Assembly: GCA_036346405.1 (NCBI GenBank)
Contig: CM070562.1
Span: forward strand, 105,600,999-105,664,998
Origin: Phyllostachys edulis
Taxonomy: Eukaryota > Streptophyta > Magnoliopsida > Poales > Poaceae
DNA: 64,000 nucleotides
Direction of reading: 5' to 3'
The notes below the pieces were generated by a model. The model had not been told where the DNA came from and ran no database searches. It worked only from the letters and a program-made list of their open reading frames with translations. Positions 33,533-45,660 of the stretch are shown here, piece by piece. Each line of letters opens with the position of its first letter. Within the stretch, counting starts at the first letter, position 1. A program made the position numbers and the translations under genes.

Positions 33533-35280
33533 AGGGGGAGTTGGATCTTTTCTGATCTTTCTTTGTTCATCTGATTTTTTTCTTAATCTTCTTTTGAACT
33601 TTTTGATCCTTTTTGATCTTTTAGGCTTTTTGAGATTTTCCTACATCTCATTATATCATATTGCATTCATATGAAAAATCCAAAAAGATGCATTGTAATA
33701 TAAGCTTTTTTTGCTTATCTTTTAAAATTGATGAAACTTTGCTTATTACCCTTTGGAGCTTTAGTATTTCAATTTTTGCTCAATGCCATGTCTAGTTCTT
33801 TGACTTGCTAGAATTATCATGCTTTCACATGTGTAGCTAAGTCTTTACTGAATGAGCTAGAACTCTAAAAAAACAACTTGAACTAAAACTGCAATTTGTG
33901 GATGTTTTAGCTAGTTGCGTAATTAGTGCTCCTCTTGTGACATTGGCCTTGTCAAAATTGCTTTGTTAGCTCTTGAATCTAAAATTGATCATTACTTGAG
34001 CTTCTTGTCCTTCTGAGAATCTAAAACTGCTCTAGTGAAAATGAAAAATGAAAAGTCAATTTCAAGATTGTCTTATGCTTAAATTGTGCCAAACTACTCT
34101 CATGAGACTGCATGTCAAAGACATGAACTTGGAGATAGTTTGATGATCCAAACGATCTCATGGGGACTGCTTGTCAAAACTGACATGAACCTCAAGATTT
34201 GTCGCCCTAGTAGAAGCTTAGGAAGAGTTTGTGGATGGCTCCTAGTTCAGGATCTTCTTCACTAAGATATACCTTTAATCAACTTCTAGTCGAAGCTTAG
34301 GAAGATTTTGTGGATGGCTCCTAGTCTAGAATCTTCTTCACTAAGTTAGACCATTAGTCAACTTCAATATTCATTGCAAATGAAAAATTGTTGAAAAATA
34401 GGTGTTTTGAGAAAATTGAGCAAAATGATTCATATCAGGAGCTGTTTGTCTCTTAATGTGGTCATTGTTAGCCTTTTGATCTCACATTGACATTTTGACA
34501 TGGCCAGTATCATTTTAGGATCCTTGTTGATGAACTTGCTAAATTTGAAGCTTTGCTTAAATTGATAAAATTCATTGCTTTACATTGAGCCTTCAAGCTT
34601 AGCTTTGATATATATGTCTTAACATGATCTTGCTAGCGCTGTTAGGCTTGGTATGTTGTTTGTGCAATATTAGAAATGCTAGCTTGTTCTTTTGGGTAAT
34701 CTCCAAAGCTTCTTGTTCTCAAAAATTGAAAAATACAAAAAATGAAGCCACTCCATTGCATTTCATGCATGCTCTTTCTTATGTTTTTTCCTCATACTGC
34801 ATTTGTTATCTTTGGACAAGAGGAAGGCGTGATTCCTTGATGACTCCATTGTCAAAGGGGGAGAAGATATTTCAAAGATGTATAAAGGGGAGAAGATATA
34901 AAAGTGTTAAAAAGGGGGAGAAAATTGGAGAATTTGAAATTTTCTAAAATCTAAGGATCATAGTGAGGAGTTTCTTATTTGCATTTTTATGGTCTTATTG
35001 CTACTTGTGAACTTGAATTGCAATTCTTACAACCTCACAATGATCAAAGGTCATTTCGAACTATTGTTCTTTCATATGGACATTAAGTGAGATTTTGATC
35101 ATTTTCTGGAAATTGAACCTTTCTCGCTTTCTTTTGCCTTATCTTACTTGTCTTTGCTATTCTGAGGCTAACTTGGTCATTTCCATTGCTTTCTCTTGCA
35201 TATGGACCAAGTTGTGCCTTTGCGCGAAAACGAAACTTACGTTTTTGGAAAATTTTCAATGTGTTCATCAAAGGGGAGAT
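33533..35280 (+). other. Sirevirus 3' region with multiplied polypurine tracts
   Basis: Long, mostly non-coding region. TTTGAGGGGGAGT follows the pol stop. A 79-bp tandem pair (GAAGCTTAGGAAGA...) begins at 34213 and 34292. PPT-like AAAGGGG(G)AGA motifs lie at about 34854, 34884 and 34910, and the functional-looking one (AAAGGGGAGAT) sits immediately before the LTR at 35270-35280. The short open frame 34624-34947 has no recognised domain. Confidence 0.7.
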
Positions 35281-37248
35281 TGTGGATATTATGAGGATAT
35301 GCTCACGATCTTAGGATGATGATACAATTGGCAATGGCGTTGAAGGTTTGTCGAATCACGCGTTTTTGGCGAAGTTCAAACTACTGTTAGGCAAGTGGCG
35401 GTCTGACAGTCCAGTGGTAGTCTGACGGCGAGGCCTCGGCCGAGACAAACTTTGAAATCGGTCAGACCGGCCATTATGAGATGTTGGATTTTGGAGTTGG
35501 GCCAAAAATAGAGGGTGTAGGCAAAAGAGTTGATTCTACTACTCTTGGTCTCACAATTTTTGGGGCTTCTAGGCAAAAGTTCTATTGGTTTGAAAACTCC
35601 AATAGGTTTCGAATTTCCAGGGAGGAATCTTGGCTAAGTCCCAGCTGGGCGGTCAGACCGGCGTTCAAGTGGCGATCGAGGCCGGCCAAGGAGGCGATCG
35701 AGGCAGAGCGGCTGTGATCGGCCGGTGTTGACTTATTCATCGACCAAAAGTGGCGATGAGTGTTGGGTTAAGTCAAGTTCATGGGTTTCATGGCATATGT
35801 GTTGCATGATGCATGTTTTGACTAACGTGGGTCAAGTTGTGAAGAACTTGTTTCGGAATCGATTTCTTTGTCTATTGTTGTGTAGGTTGCTTGGAGGTCA
35901 ATGACGGTCAACGGCGAGAATGATCGGGACTAAGCTTGGAGAGCTGAGGTTCAGAATGGTCGGGGATGCCGGGTAAGATCAATGGAGTCAAGCATGGCGC
36001 AAGAGGGACAAAGGTGACCAAACGGGTAGTTCAGTGCGACGAGTTAGTTCAAGTGGCGCGGGGTTGGTGCAAGTGCCATGGTGGTTTCGGTGGGAGCTGG
36101 ATGGGAGAGACTTGCTGACATGATGAGAGCCGCTGGATCAACCTACATGTGGCGAAGCATGAAAGTGCTTCACGAAGAGGGGACTTGGTCTTTGCAAAAA
36201 GATTGAGAAGGGGTATTTTGGTAATTTTACCAAATACCGCCTTGGTGACCTTTTGCTAACCCGCGGTGCAAGACGGTGCGTGGAGAAGCGGATTAGGTCA
36301 AGAGGAGAGGAAGACGACGCTTTAAAATGCGTACGTGTGTGACTCGTTTGTGTGTGGACCTTAACGGGAGCCCATTATGGTTCAATCTTCTAGAAGCTCT
36401 AAGCCTCCACTATAAATAGAGGAGGGGGTGGCTGCACCCCCTTCAACCCTTTCATTTGTTTTGAAACCCTAGTTTGCTTAGGGAGAGGATAGTTGGAGGT
36501 TAGGGTTCTAGAGAGTTGGATTTGATTTCGTGCTCATGTATTGAGTCTTTGTCCTCCTTGATGGAGTGGCTGTAAACCAATACCATATCAAAATCAATCC
36601 AAGGAAAGATTCCTCAAGATGATTCTATTTGCTTTCCTTCTCTCTATTTGGTGATTTTGAGTATTTCTTTGATCCGCGAGTTTTTGCTTGGTTTCTTGCC
36701 TTGATCTAACTTACTGTGACATGTGGGAACCCATCTTGATCATCAATCACCCACGAGCAAGTCTTTAGATCATATTTCGATTTTGACTTGGTTTTTGAGC
36801 ACCCTTCATTCAAACTGAAAAAGATAGGAACTTTGTCATGGATCTATGCGATCCTTGATTGGAATAGGTTCCTAATATCTTAAGGAAGGTGTGTCTCAAA
36901 TTTGGTAAGGTTTGGCCTTACGGATCAAAAGTTAGATCGATTTGAGTTTTGGTTTTCGGGCTGATTTCACTGTTCATTGCCCTAGAGGTCTGACCACCTT
37001 GTATTGAGAGGTCAAACCGATTTCTAAAGGTCAGACCGCCCAACTCATTTAGGTTTTGAGTTTTTATGTTTTTGGTCTATTTGCTTCGGGGTTTTGATTG
37101 GATTCAATACAAGTCTTCCACTGTGCTTGTATATTGATCTTCATAGCTTTTATAGCTATTGGAGTGAAAATCATATTGAATTCGATCAAGGTGAAAAAGA
37201 GAACGTGCTCCTATTCACCCCCCCTTTAGTCGCCTTTTCGGTCCAACA
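35281..37248 (+). repeat. Sirevirus 3' LTR
   Basis: About 1968 bp, from TGTGGATATTATG to GGTCCAACA. It contains TATAAATA at 36411-36418 and several GGTCAGACCG-like palindromes (for example near 35460, 35650 and 36990-37030). The 3' end has the CACCCCCCCTTTAGTCGCC motif usual for Sirevirus LTR ends. Confidence 0.8.
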
Positions 37249-37285
37249 ACTAGCGATACGTACGTACGTCATATGGTCTCTGGTT

Positions 37286-38622
37286 CTATATGAACTCGAC
37301 GTTCATTGTCTGTGCCCAAGCCGTAATCCACTCATACTGGACTGCTTGCTAGTATTCAGCGTACTGGTCCGCCTTCGTTTGCCTGCATTCGAGAAGGATT
37401 CGTGTTAGAACATGCAATGTGGGTATGAAATGCAAACAATACTTGGATGAAGTTGGACTCACAAGTGGACGGCTTGCTGCAACATCCTGCCATCGAGAGG
37501 GGGCACAACCTCGTACAAATCAAACTGACTTATTATGTGCTACGTCGCGTAAGGCTCCACCATGTGGGTGAACACCAGGTGGCAGGTCGTCGCCCACAAT
37601 TCAGCGCCTTGCATGCATTGCACAAACAGTTCGTGCGGCGCTACCATGTGCACGAACTCTAGGGTCTACAGAGCCCATATGATGTCGTTGTCGTGCAACG
37701 ACTCAAACTCGTTGTGGAACAACAAGTAGCACCTTGTCGGTCTGTCCTTGGCCTAGCGTAACTGGGTGACAGTCCACCGATAGCCTATAGTGGGCCCATC
37801 GATTAGGCCGTGCAACTCGGGGTACGGGTGCACTACTCTCTCGAAGGAGGGCCGTCCAACAGGGAGGTGCTCCCAACTCCATAGCTACAGGAGCACGTAG
37901 CACACGGCAAGGTTAGGTTTCACATCGGTGCGGCACCGCGAAGCATCACATAACCCCTGTACGTGGCATAGAGGATGGCTAACCCCCAACTGTACTAAGG
38001 CACGGCCCCAGCCTCCACGTCGGCCAAAGACTCGGTGATGCGGACAAAGCTGGGGTACACCCAATCGCCCTGTGTGGTGGGAAACATGGCCCAACTGAAG
38101 ACATGGAGAAGGTACACGACGAGGTGTGCCCTAACAACACAACTCGTCAGATGCATTCGGCGGGCATTGACTGAAGTTCTCAACTAGGTCCGAGTGACAC
38201 CACGCACTGTCCGGGATAGGTATGCCAAACCGATGCCCCAACCGGGCCTTCCAATCCGCCGACGGATAGTCAAAAACAAGTGGCTCACCCCTAATCGGGA
38301 GTTCAGTCAAGAACGACACATCCTGGAGAGTGACCGTCATCTCTCCCCACCGAAAGTGGAATGTGTGAGTCTCGGGTCTCCCCTATCGACAAGGGCCGAC
38401 ATCACACTGTCGTCTAGGTGAAGTATCGTCCAACCGAGAGCAGCCTGGCAAAGGAAAATGAACCCGTGCCCCAAAGGATTGAGACATAGTGATCATTGAG
38501 CTCCCAATATACTTCTCAGACTGAAGCGCCAAGGGTAGAGAGCCATCCACGTCCCTGGTGATCTGCAGCTGGCACCGGTGACACTCGTCATAGAAGGGTT
38601 CCAGTAGCTCAAGTAAAGGCAT
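37286..38622 (-). pseudogene. Plant mobile domain (PMD / aminotransferase-like) protein gene of the MULE
   Basis: Read on the minus strand, the start MPLLELLEPFYDEC is at 38622-38620. After a frameshift near 38390 it reads RPETHTFHFRWGEMTVTLQD and VSFLTELPIRGEP, the diagnostic opening of PMD proteins, then WKARLGHRFGIPIPDS. It continues, after further shifts, with RAHLVVYLLHVFSWAMFPTT, LLQLWSWEHLPVGRPSFE and TIGYRWTVTQLR. The tail, VEPYAT, ISQFDLYEVVPP and YEWITAWAQTMNVEFI, ends with TAG at 37288-37286. An AG acceptor near 37390 suggests a second exon. PMD proteins occur both as host silencing factors (MAIN-like) and inside MULE and gypsy elements. The position here, convergent to the transposase, supports an element-borne copy. 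Confidence 0.75.
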
Positions 38623-38639
38623 GACTTGCAAGAGATCAA

Positions 38640-39300
38640 AGACACATATTAGTAGTGAATAAATTAATAATGACGATGAATTACTATAAATTAAAAAACA
38701 AGACTTAAAAAGAATAACAAAGAAATACACTAATTAACTACGACCAAAATAATTACGACTAATTAAGTATGACTAATTAGGTAGGATTAAATTAATCCGA
38801 GTATTTAAAAACATCTTAGTTAATTCGGACTAATTAATTATTGCAAATGAATTAGAAAAGTTACGACTTAGTAATGAAGTAAACACCACCAAATTAATTT
38901 GGACTAATTATTTACCACATATTAATTACAAATAGATATTAGCACTACATGGAGACACTAAATTAATTATGACTGACTAACTATGATTAAATTAATTATG
39001 GCTACATCAGTACGACTAATTAACTACAATCGATTAATTGCAACTAATTAATTACAACTAATTAACTAACTGACACTAACTAATGAAATCGTAACTAATT
39101 AACTAGGCCACGAATAAATAAGTAGGATTAATATAACAACGACTAATTTATTACAACCTAATTTATTGCAACTAACTAAATAACACAAATTTAATAAGGC
39201 CTAAATGATAGGACTAAATTAATTACGCCTAAATAACTACACCTAATTAACTACAACTTATTAACTAACTACACATTTAATAAAGATAATACATAAAAAT
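38640..39300. other. AT-rich spacer of the MULE right arm
   Basis: Strongly AT-rich DNA with repeated ATTAACTACGACTAATTA-like words. It mirrors the spacer at 10660-11300 in the left arm. No gene is seen. Confidence 0.55.
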
Positions 39301-39417
39301 TACATGTTAATATGACCGCTCTAAACAACACTCGATCCACAGTGAAAAGGAAACCGAAACTGCGAGAGGGCGCAAGCGAAAATGATTGCGAACGAAGAGT
39401 CTCGCTCGTAGCTCCGC

Positions 39418-39425
39418 ATTTATAG
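39418..39425 (-). promoter_or_regulatory. TATA-like box upstream of the PMD gene
   Basis: CTATAAAT on the minus strand, about 800 bp upstream of the PMD start, at nearly the same distance as the transposase TATA box in the other arm. Its use as a promoter is inferred. Confidence 0.4.
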
Positions 39426-41404
39426 CGAGGATGAGAGGGTGGGCCGTCGGAAGAGAATTGCGTGCGCGGGGTGGGGGGGGGGCCAACATCGTTTGGACAT
39501 GACGGGACAGACAGGACAGAAAGCCTTCGACGTGTGTGGGCGCATGCTTTTGGTGTGTCCATTCTGGACGAGTCGGGTGAGCTGATAGATCCGTCCCTGG
39601 GACAGACAGATAAGCGGCGAGGTGATAGGCAAGGTGACGACTCCGTCCCTCCCTAGAACGGACGAGGGGGCGGTATAGTGGGACAGACGAGGGGGCGACA
39701 GATGCAGTACAACAGCTGTCCGTACAACTCGGGAAAAGTGTCCACGAGAACGCCGATTATCTAATAACGCTATTTCGCAGGCAATTCCCGTGGCGGCGAG
39801 CGGCGAGCGGCGAGCGACACTCCTGCCGCCTCCACCTATCGCCAACACTGAGCACTGGGTCCCACCGTTTCACACACTCCATGTGCCCCCTTGTCAGTTA
39901 CCGATGGTTCACGACCCAGACACGTCTCCGTTTTTTCCTAGAAAACAAGACGTCTTTTTGACTCCTCGCCCCGTCTCTCTCCTTAGCGGCGAAGCTACAA
40001 AAAAGGGATTAAATAACAAAAAAAGGGTAAAAAAACTTGCTCTCTTCACTGTCCGAATCGCACAACCTGAAAGCGATTGTTGCCGCGGTGCTGCAGCTGT
40101 TGATCGGAACACTCTCCTGGCCTCTCGAAGAACAGTTCGGGTTAGTTCTTTTCTCTTTCCCTTTTTTCTGGGCGTTTCTTAGAAGATGACATGGTAGGGG
40201 TTGATGCTTCTAGTGTAGTATAGGAGGCGATTTTTTTTGTTGTTTTTGTAATGTCATTTTCTGGTATTTTTGCGGGGATTGCAGTGCACGCTGCTGGGCC
40301 CGAATCAAGCGGCGTGCAGAATAATTTTTGGAATAGTTTGTGGCATTTGCGTAGCGAGGGGAGGCGTTGCGGGATTCGATTCTCGGACGGATGGTTTAAG
40401 ATTTGAAGATTTAGAACGCCGATTCTGTAGGTGTTGTTTCCTTGGTAATTTTTTTATGCATTTTGCGGCAGTGATTTCCCCAGTAATTTCCCGTGTACTT
40501 ATCCTCTTCTGGGGTTTATGGGGGATGCTCTAGTAGCTGCTTCCAGTAGTCGTCAAATCCATCATCGGATTGTTCTAAAAAAAGCATCATCAGATTTCGT
40601 AGCTTTTGACGGGCTCTCGGTGTGAGCGAGTTGTGTGGGAAGGCATCTCTTAAGACCGACGAATCGCTTCCAGTTCCTGCTCTTTGATTTTTTTTTTAAT
40701 AAATCGAATGTGACAAGTTAGTAACCCCAATTAGGTGCTAAAACTAGTCTATTAGTTTTTGTAGATCGCTAATCTCATGCTTTAGACACAACCCGTCGTA
40801 AAGTTGTTTGTAGCGGTATGTACTGTACTTTCTTTGATTGGTTTAAGTTTGCAAGTCCCAATTCATCAGTAATGCTATAATTCTTCTCCTTCTGTTACTA
40901 TCGGTATGGAATGGCATTGTCCTGTATCTCCTTGTTAATGTTTCTTTGTTGTGCTTGTGCTCTCAGGGGCTCTCATAAATGTAATAGGTTTTGTGCGTCT
41001 GTGGAACTGATCAGGTGAAGGCTTAATTGTGATTCACTTATCATTGTTGTTGGATCTACAATTAGTTTCGAGCACCACAGAGTGTTAATGCAATAGACGT
41101 TGATTTTGTTTGGTCAAACTCTATGCAGATTCTGTTGTACAGGGTTCATTTTTTTGTGTTATTGGAGTATTTTGAGTGCCATTACAAATCGAGACCTTCA
41201 TATCCCTCTTTGCATCTAATGTAGTCATTCCTGAAATTGGGTTTCTGTAACAGTAATCTTTTGTTTTGTCACAGTTCTTCCTGAAAGGGTTCTGAAGTTT
41301 TCATTATTGTCCCACTGGAATGGGTAACATATATAAGTGCAGCCTGGATATTAATTGTCCTTACTTTCTAAAGACAAATAATGTGTTTTGTGTATAAAAG
41401 GATG

Positions 41405-44400
41405 CGTTGGAGGGTTCGTATTAGAGTATAATATAGAAGTTGTATTATTGTTGGATTTGTTCTTCGGACTATAAATAAAGGGTATGGAGGTCTTGTAGGA
41501 CAACAAACAATTTTCCCAAACTCTACATGGTATCAAAGCCATCCCCGTGCCCATCTCCCATCTCCCACCGAACCCTAACCCTAGCCCTCACATACCTCAG
41601 CCGCCGCCTAGTCCCTTCAGATCGTTGCTCATGGTGAGCAGGGTTCAGTGCACCAGGCGGTGCACTGCGTCGCCCAGGTGAGCCCGGCTGCAGTGCCACC
41701 AGTGAGCGTTAGCGATAGAGGAGGCGGATCCAACCGCCGCCACTTTGAGGAAGACGCCTCGCTCATGGATCCAGCCATTGCCGCCCACCTCGCCTCCCTC
41801 CGACCTTGGTTGATCCAAGCGCCGCCGCCTCACTCTGTTGATCCAAGCGCAGCTGCCTCGCTTGGTCGATAGAGAGGAGACAAAGACGAGAAAATAGAAA
41901 GGAGACAGAGAAGAGAGTGAGAGGAGAGAGAAGAAAATAAGAAAAGAAAATCATCAAGTACTGTACTGTTGCATGGGTACGGTTGCGTGATTTCGTTGAT
42001 TAATCTATGATGCACACTGTGACGGTCGGAGGTAATCGAAGCAGTGAAGAACGTTGATGCGTGAAGGATTGCCGTGATCGTGAGAGATACGCGCGGCATA
42101 GTGAGTGACATTGCTCCAGTTTAAGAAGATGACTCTCGAGGAGATCGCGGCTGCGAGAAAGTCAGAGGAAGAAGTCGCGATAAAGGCAGCCTAAGAGAAG
42201 AGGAAGGCAGTTGTTGAGACTACTTCCCCGCTGGCCACGTAAGGTGACATGAGAAAAGGAAGACAGTTGTTGAGACTACTTCCTCTGTTTTGCATATTTT
42301 CTCATTTCCAGTCAATCTTCTTTCAGTTAGTTCTATCACTGACTAATTTTAATGCACTGTCACATTTGATGAAGATTCGTGTTTGTTCCACGAGAAGAGA
42401 ATTGGGAAGAGGATTGGATTGGAATAAGGCGTAATGGGTTGTGGTACATTGATCAGGTTGATACAACATTGGCTATGGTTGTAGGAGGAGTTGAGTAGGA
42501 AATTGTTACATCATTGTCGCTTGGGACATTTGTCATTTGAGAGTGTACGTCAGTTATACCCTGATTTGTTTAATAAAGTAGATAAGAGTAAACTTGTGTG
42601 ATGCTTGTGAGTTTGGAAAGCATACACGATCTATATACAGTAGCATTAGTCTTCGGAGTTATAAACCTTTTATGTTAATACATTTTAATGTTTGGGGTCC
42701 GTGCTCAGTTACTTCTGTGAGTGGTTTCAAATGGTTTGTCACATTTATTGATTGCTATACTCGTATGTCTTGGATTTATATGATGAAGCACAAGAGCGAG
42801 GTCATTCGATGTTTTCAAGACTTTCATAGGACGATTACTACTCAGTTCGATGCCAAGGTTCAAATTCTCCGAACAGACAATGGAACTGAGTATGTTAACA
42901 AGGAGTTTGCAGTGTATCTCTCAGGGGAGGGGATATTTTATTAGACTACTTGTCCAGGGACCCTACCTTAGAACGGAGTGGTTAAAAAGAAGAATCGACA
43001 TTTGTTGGAGGTAGCACGTTCAGTGATATTTCAGATGAATGTGCCAAAAGGATTGTGGAGCGAGGCAGTGATGACAGCAGCGTATCTCATCAATCGCATG
43101 ACGTCTCGAATACTTGGGATGAAGTCTCCAGCTGAACTTCTTTTGGGTCAGCGGGAGTTCAAGGTGTCTTTCAAGGTGTTTGGTTGTGTGTGCTTTGTAT
43201 GGGATCACTGACCAGCAGTTGGCAAGCTGGATCCGCAGACATTGAAGTGTATCTTTATAGGCTATTCATCAAGTCAGATGGGCTATAGATGCTGGAACCC
43301 AGTTGAGTGAATGTTGTTCGTGAGTAGGGATGTGACATTCCGGGAGTTTGAGTCGTACTACATGAGTGGAGGTACTCTTGGTCAGTTTTTGGTGTTCTCT
43401 CCTATCACTGAGGGTGACAGTCGAGAGGGGGAGAACAAGGAGAGTGATAGTCAACGAGAAGTCATTGTGGGGACAATTTCGTGCCCAAGCCTAACGAAAT
43501 ATGCGAGAGATGTGATAGCCTAAAAAGAATTGAAGGTTTGTTAGCGAATGCGTTTTGGAAAACAGGGGAGAAGCAGAGGGACAAGCAGTCAACACCCGAG
43601 CCATTAGCAGAGCTGGTAGAGGCGCAACCAGAACAACCACAGCCTGAATAGCCGACCTTGCCAGTTGATCCAGTCCCAAATCCCTTCTCGGGTCTCTCTC
43701 CATCAAGTTCTTTGCCTCTCTTTTGGGCGAGTGGTAATGTTCATTCTAATCACTCACATCTAGAATTACCACTTGCGCAACATAAGGAAAGTAGAGCTAA
43801 TGTTGGAAAGCCTTTAGTCTGATATGGTTTTGAGCTTGACATTGCACATTTCATCTCATATCTCACTTGCATACAAAGCATTCATTGCATCTCTTCAAAC
43901 GATGTCCGTTCCAAAGGATTGATGAGCTGCTAAGCAGGATCTTAAGTGGAAGGATGTCATGAAGGAGGAGCTTAGTGCACTTTAGAAAACAAGACATGAG
44001 ATATTGTTCCACTTCTAGTAGGAAAGAGGATAGTAGGATGCAAAAGTGTGTTTACAATTAAGCAAACTCCTGAAGGCAATATAGAGATGTACAAGGTACG
44101 GTTGGTTGCAAAATGTTATAGTCAAACATATGGAATAGACTATGATGAGACCTTTGCACCAGTGGCGAAGATGAGCATGGTACAAACGTTGATCTCCTGT
44201 GCAACTAACTTCGGATGACCCCTATATCAGTTGGATGTGAAGAATGTTTTTCTATATGGTGATTTACAAGAGGAGGCATATATGGAGATTCCTCCAAGTT
44301 TTGAGAAAGACAGACTGATGAGAAGGTATATTAAGCTCAAGAAGTCTTTATACGATCTGAAGCAGCCTCCAAGGGCGTGGTTTGATAGATTCGTGCGATC

Positions 44401-45567
44401 TGTAGTATGGGTTATTCTCAGTGCAATGGAGATCATACTGTGTTTTATAGGCATAAAGGATCACATATTACTATATTGGCAGTTTATATTGATGATAGTG
44501 TGATCACTGGAGATGATGCTGAGGAAATCAAGTTCTTGAAGAAAATACTAGGAGAGGCATTTGAGATGAAAGATCTTGGAACTCTTCGATACTTCCATGG
44601 GATTGAGATTGCTCATTTTTCGAAGGGTATAGTTCTCTCCTAGAAGAAGTATATCCTTGATCTGCTAGTAGAAATATGTATGCTTGGGTGTCGTCCTATC
44701 GCTTCACCAATTGATAGGAATCATAAGCTATGTGCTGAGTCGGGAGATTCAGTTGACAAGAAAGTTTTCCGAAGGCTTGTTGGGCGTCTTATCTATTTGT
44801 GCCATACAAGACTTGATATTTCATATGCAGTGAGTGTGGTTAGTCGATATATGCATAATCCCAGAACAGGGCACATATATGTTGTCTATCAAATCTTGCA
44901 GTATTTGAAGAGTGACCGTGGGAAAGGTCTTTGGTTCAGGAAGAATCAACAGCTGGATGTGGAAGAGTATTGCGATGCTGATTGGGCGAATAGTGTGGAT
45001 GATAGGAGGTCTACCTCTGGATATTGCATCTTTGTGGGAGGTAACCTCGTGTCATGGAGAAGCAAGGAGTAAGAGGTTGTAGCTCGGTCTACTGTAGAGG
45101 CAAAGTACATAGCAATGGCATTGAGTGTGAGTGAAATGATATGGATGAATGGTTTATTGTCTGTGATTCGAGTATGGAGGAATAATATCTTAGTGTTGCA
45201 TTGTGACAATAAATTTGCAATCAATATTGCTAACAATCCAGTACAACATAATCGTACCAAGCATGTTAAGATTGACAAGTTCTTCATCAAGGAGAATCTC
45301 GATGGTAGGATGTTGAAGTTGGAACATGTCAAGTCTGGTGAACAGTTGGTTGGCTGTTTTACTAAAGGGTTAGGTCCTAGTGAGTGCGCTACAATATGTA
45401 ACAAGATAGACATGATTGATATATTTGGTCCATCTTGAGGGGGAGTGTTGAAGAGTTCGTATTAGAGTCTAGTATAGAAGTTGTATAAGGATCGGATTTG
45501 TTCTTCGGACTATAAATAAAGGGTGTGGGGTCCTGTAGGACAACACACAATTTTTCCAAACTCTACA
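41405..45567 (+). mobile_element. Degenerate copia element in the channel gene's 5'-UTR intron
   Basis: A 4163-bp element in the same orientation as the gene. Its two short LTRs are 41405-41527 and 45446-45567, and the 5-bp target duplication GGATG (41400-41404) / GAATG (45568-45572) carries one change. The primer site TGGTATCAAAGCC is at 41528-41540 and the polypurine tract TTGAGGGGGAG at 45435-45445. LTRs of about 122 bp are short for a copia element. The gag region appears deleted or degenerate. The polyprotein remnant is described separately. Both LTRs carry a TATAAATAAAGGG box that could act as a promoter. Confidence 0.9.
42480..45438 (+). pseudogene. copia polyprotein remnant (GAG-pre-integrase, integrase, RT, RNase H)
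   Basis: Domains are in copia order. The GAG-pre-integrase part (HHCRLGHLSFESVRQLYPDL, about 42510-42575) has CDACEFGKHTR. The integrase core follows (FVTFIDCYTRMSWIYMMKHK, and TDNGTEYVNKEF with its catalytic aspartate). Next come PKGLWSEAVMTAAYLINRM, the reverse transcriptase QLDVKNVFLYGDLQEEAYME with the YIDDSVITGDD active site, then RNase H (CDADWANSVDDRRSTSGYCI, TVEAKYIAMALSVSEMIWM). The frame ends with TGA at 45436-45438. Several stops (for example 42942, 43209, 44218 and 45070) and frameshifts inactivate it. Confidence 0.88.
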
Positions 45568-45660
45568 GAATGCAAACTTTGTCTAGTCGTGTGGAATTTA
45601 TATTTTAGTTGTTCATTGAATGTGATGTGCTAATGCAATGGATGTTTTCAGGGTTAAATA

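Larger units (their letters stand above)
33038..37248 (+). mobile_element. Sirevirus-type copia element, 3' part only
   Basis: Contains the C-terminal RNase H of a copia polyprotein, a long 3' non-coding region with multiple polypurine tracts and a roughly 2-kb LTR ending in CCAACA. Repeated PPT-like AAAGGGGGAGA motifs and a long LTR are hallmarks of the Sirevirus (Maximus) lineage. The 5' part is missing because the gypsy element, itself truncated on the far side, abuts it at 33037/33038. Confidence 0.78.
10142..39782. mobile_element. Mutator-like element (MULE) with transposase and PMD gene, heavily interrupted by nested insertions
   Basis: The proposed outer element is flanked by a 9-bp direct repeat AATTCCCGT at 10133-10141 and 39783-39791, the target duplication size of Mutator elements. 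The ends read GTCTG on the left and GCCTG on the complement of the right. Behind them is a decayed similarity (AAAACGCCACTA against AAATAGCGTTATTA) with mostly C/T differences. The left arm has a TATA-like box at 10561 and a MuDR-type transposase on +. The right arm has a TATA-like box at 39418-39425 reading inward and a PMD protein on -. The two genes are therefore convergent, and AT-rich spacers flank both. A hAT element, organellar DNA, two gypsy elements and a Sirevirus fragment are nested inside. Seen: the repeat, the ends and the genes. Inferred: that both arms belong to one insertion. Confidence 0.6.
39792..45651 (+). other. Channel gene upstream region and 5'-UTR intron
   Basis: Sequence from 39792 to about 40140 resembles a GC-rich upstream region and 5' UTR. 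A GT donor near 40141 (CGG|GTTAGT) and the acceptor at 45651 (TTTTCAG) would define an intron in the 5' UTR, since the ATG lies only nine bases after the acceptor. The copia element 41405-45567 sits inside it. The transcription start is not defined. Confidence 0.55.

Noticed and set aside
34624..34947. 107-aa frame as a Sirevirus envelope-like gene
   Set aside because: Too short, with no recognisable signal or envelope-like features; left as non-coding 3' region.
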